Positions 63,550 to 64,000 of a DNA stretch of 64,000 nt are shown here, piece after piece. Source of the DNA: Opitutia bacterium. Lineage in GTDB: Bacteria; Verrucomicrobiota; Verrucomicrobiia; Opitutales; Opitutaceae. The first letter of the stretch is position 1; each line of letters starts with the position of its first letter. The notes beneath the pieces were generated by a model that saw only the letters and a list, made by a program, of their open reading frames with translations, was not told the DNA's origin and did no database searches. The stretch covers positions 1 to 64,000 of the forward strand of contig JACQFT010000082.1 in NCBI GenBank assembly GCA_016199925.1. The letters run 5' to 3'. The position numbers and the translations under genes are program-made.

Positions 63550-63728
63550 GCCCCAGCCAAGCTCCCGGCCCGCCCGCGCGCAAGCTCCGGCGCCTCGGTC
63601 GCTCCGCCGCTGCGCGCGCTGCACCGCCACCGCCGCCCGCCGGCCAGTCCTTGCCGCGGGTCTTCGCTCAAGTCCGCCGCTTTCCGGCCGATAACGTCCT
63701 TGGTCAACCTCAACTCCCCTCGCTTCGC

Positions 63729-64000
63729 ATGGCTGCCACGCAGACCATCACTGATACCTTTGTCCAAGAATCCATCGTGCGCGCCGTCCAAAACGTCTGC
63801 ACCACGATGCTCCAGCGCGACGCCGTGCTCGTCGAGTCGACCTCCGACGCCCGGCGCTCCGACTTCAGCACGCAGCTCCATGTCTTCGGCAGCGTCGGTT
63901 TTGTCGGCGCCATCAGCGGCCTGGTCTATTTCTGCATCCCCGACGAATTCGCCGCCGACGCCGCCTCGCGCATCCTCGGCATGAGCCGTGGCGAAGTCGA
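63729..64000 (+). CDS. CheX-like chemotaxis phosphatase family protein, 3' truncated by window edge
   Basis: MAATQTITDTFVQESIVRAVQNVCTTMLQRDAVLVESTS...GSVGFVGAISGLVYFCIPDEFAADAASRILGMSRGEV. Confidence 0.75.
   Translation, partial: MAATQTITDTFVQESIVRAVQNVCTTMLQRDAVLVESTSDARRSDFSTQLHVFGSVGFVGAISGLVYFCIPDEFAADAASRILGMSRGEV

Noticed and set aside
61999-63984. 661-aa plus-strand ORF
   Set aside because: Antisense to the alpha/beta hydrolase and YceH genes; the real plus-strand gene here starts at 63729 in another frame (CheX-like).

Overview
This is a 64 kb, high-GC, densely coding bacterial chromosomal window. The gene content and repeat style suggest Verrucomicrobiota/Opitutales, but that is inference. 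About 60 protein-coding genes can be supported. They include a second-type topoisomerase pair (parE/parC), two ADOP-type ABC permease loci each followed by a TPR protein, an ECF sigma/anti-sigma pair, and a metallophosphoesterase/DUF2231/cytochrome c operon. Others are a saccharopine-dehydrogenase/ALDH7 pair, a glycolate-oxidase-like FAD/Fe-S fusion, a NarL-type two-component system, tatC, mntR-like, ppdK, a toxin-antitoxin/defence-like island at about 54-58.5 kb (nucleotidyltransferase pair, VapBC, DUF3883, two DUF433, a DUF5615-like PIN protein, Vsr), and a partial cheX-like gene at the right edge. No rRNA, complete tRNA, CRISPR array or transposase was recognised. The most unusual feature is non-coding and repeat structure. 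(i) Short-period (7 or 9 bp) degenerate repeat arrays, some in inverted orientation, sit inside coding linkers (parC N-terminus, a four-helix-bundle-suffix gene, vsr) and flank the four-helix-bundle gene on both sides. (ii) A family of 21-25 nt palindromes has consensus TTGTCACGTAWTACGTGACAA and compensatory changes, with one copy in a CDS. (iii) A structured ~75-100 bp MITE-like element has GGAGGGA/TCCCTCC ends. (iv) Several REP-like families are present, with one inverted pair read through in frame inside a dehydrogenase gene. All calls come from reading the sequence and the supplied ORF track; no database search was run.
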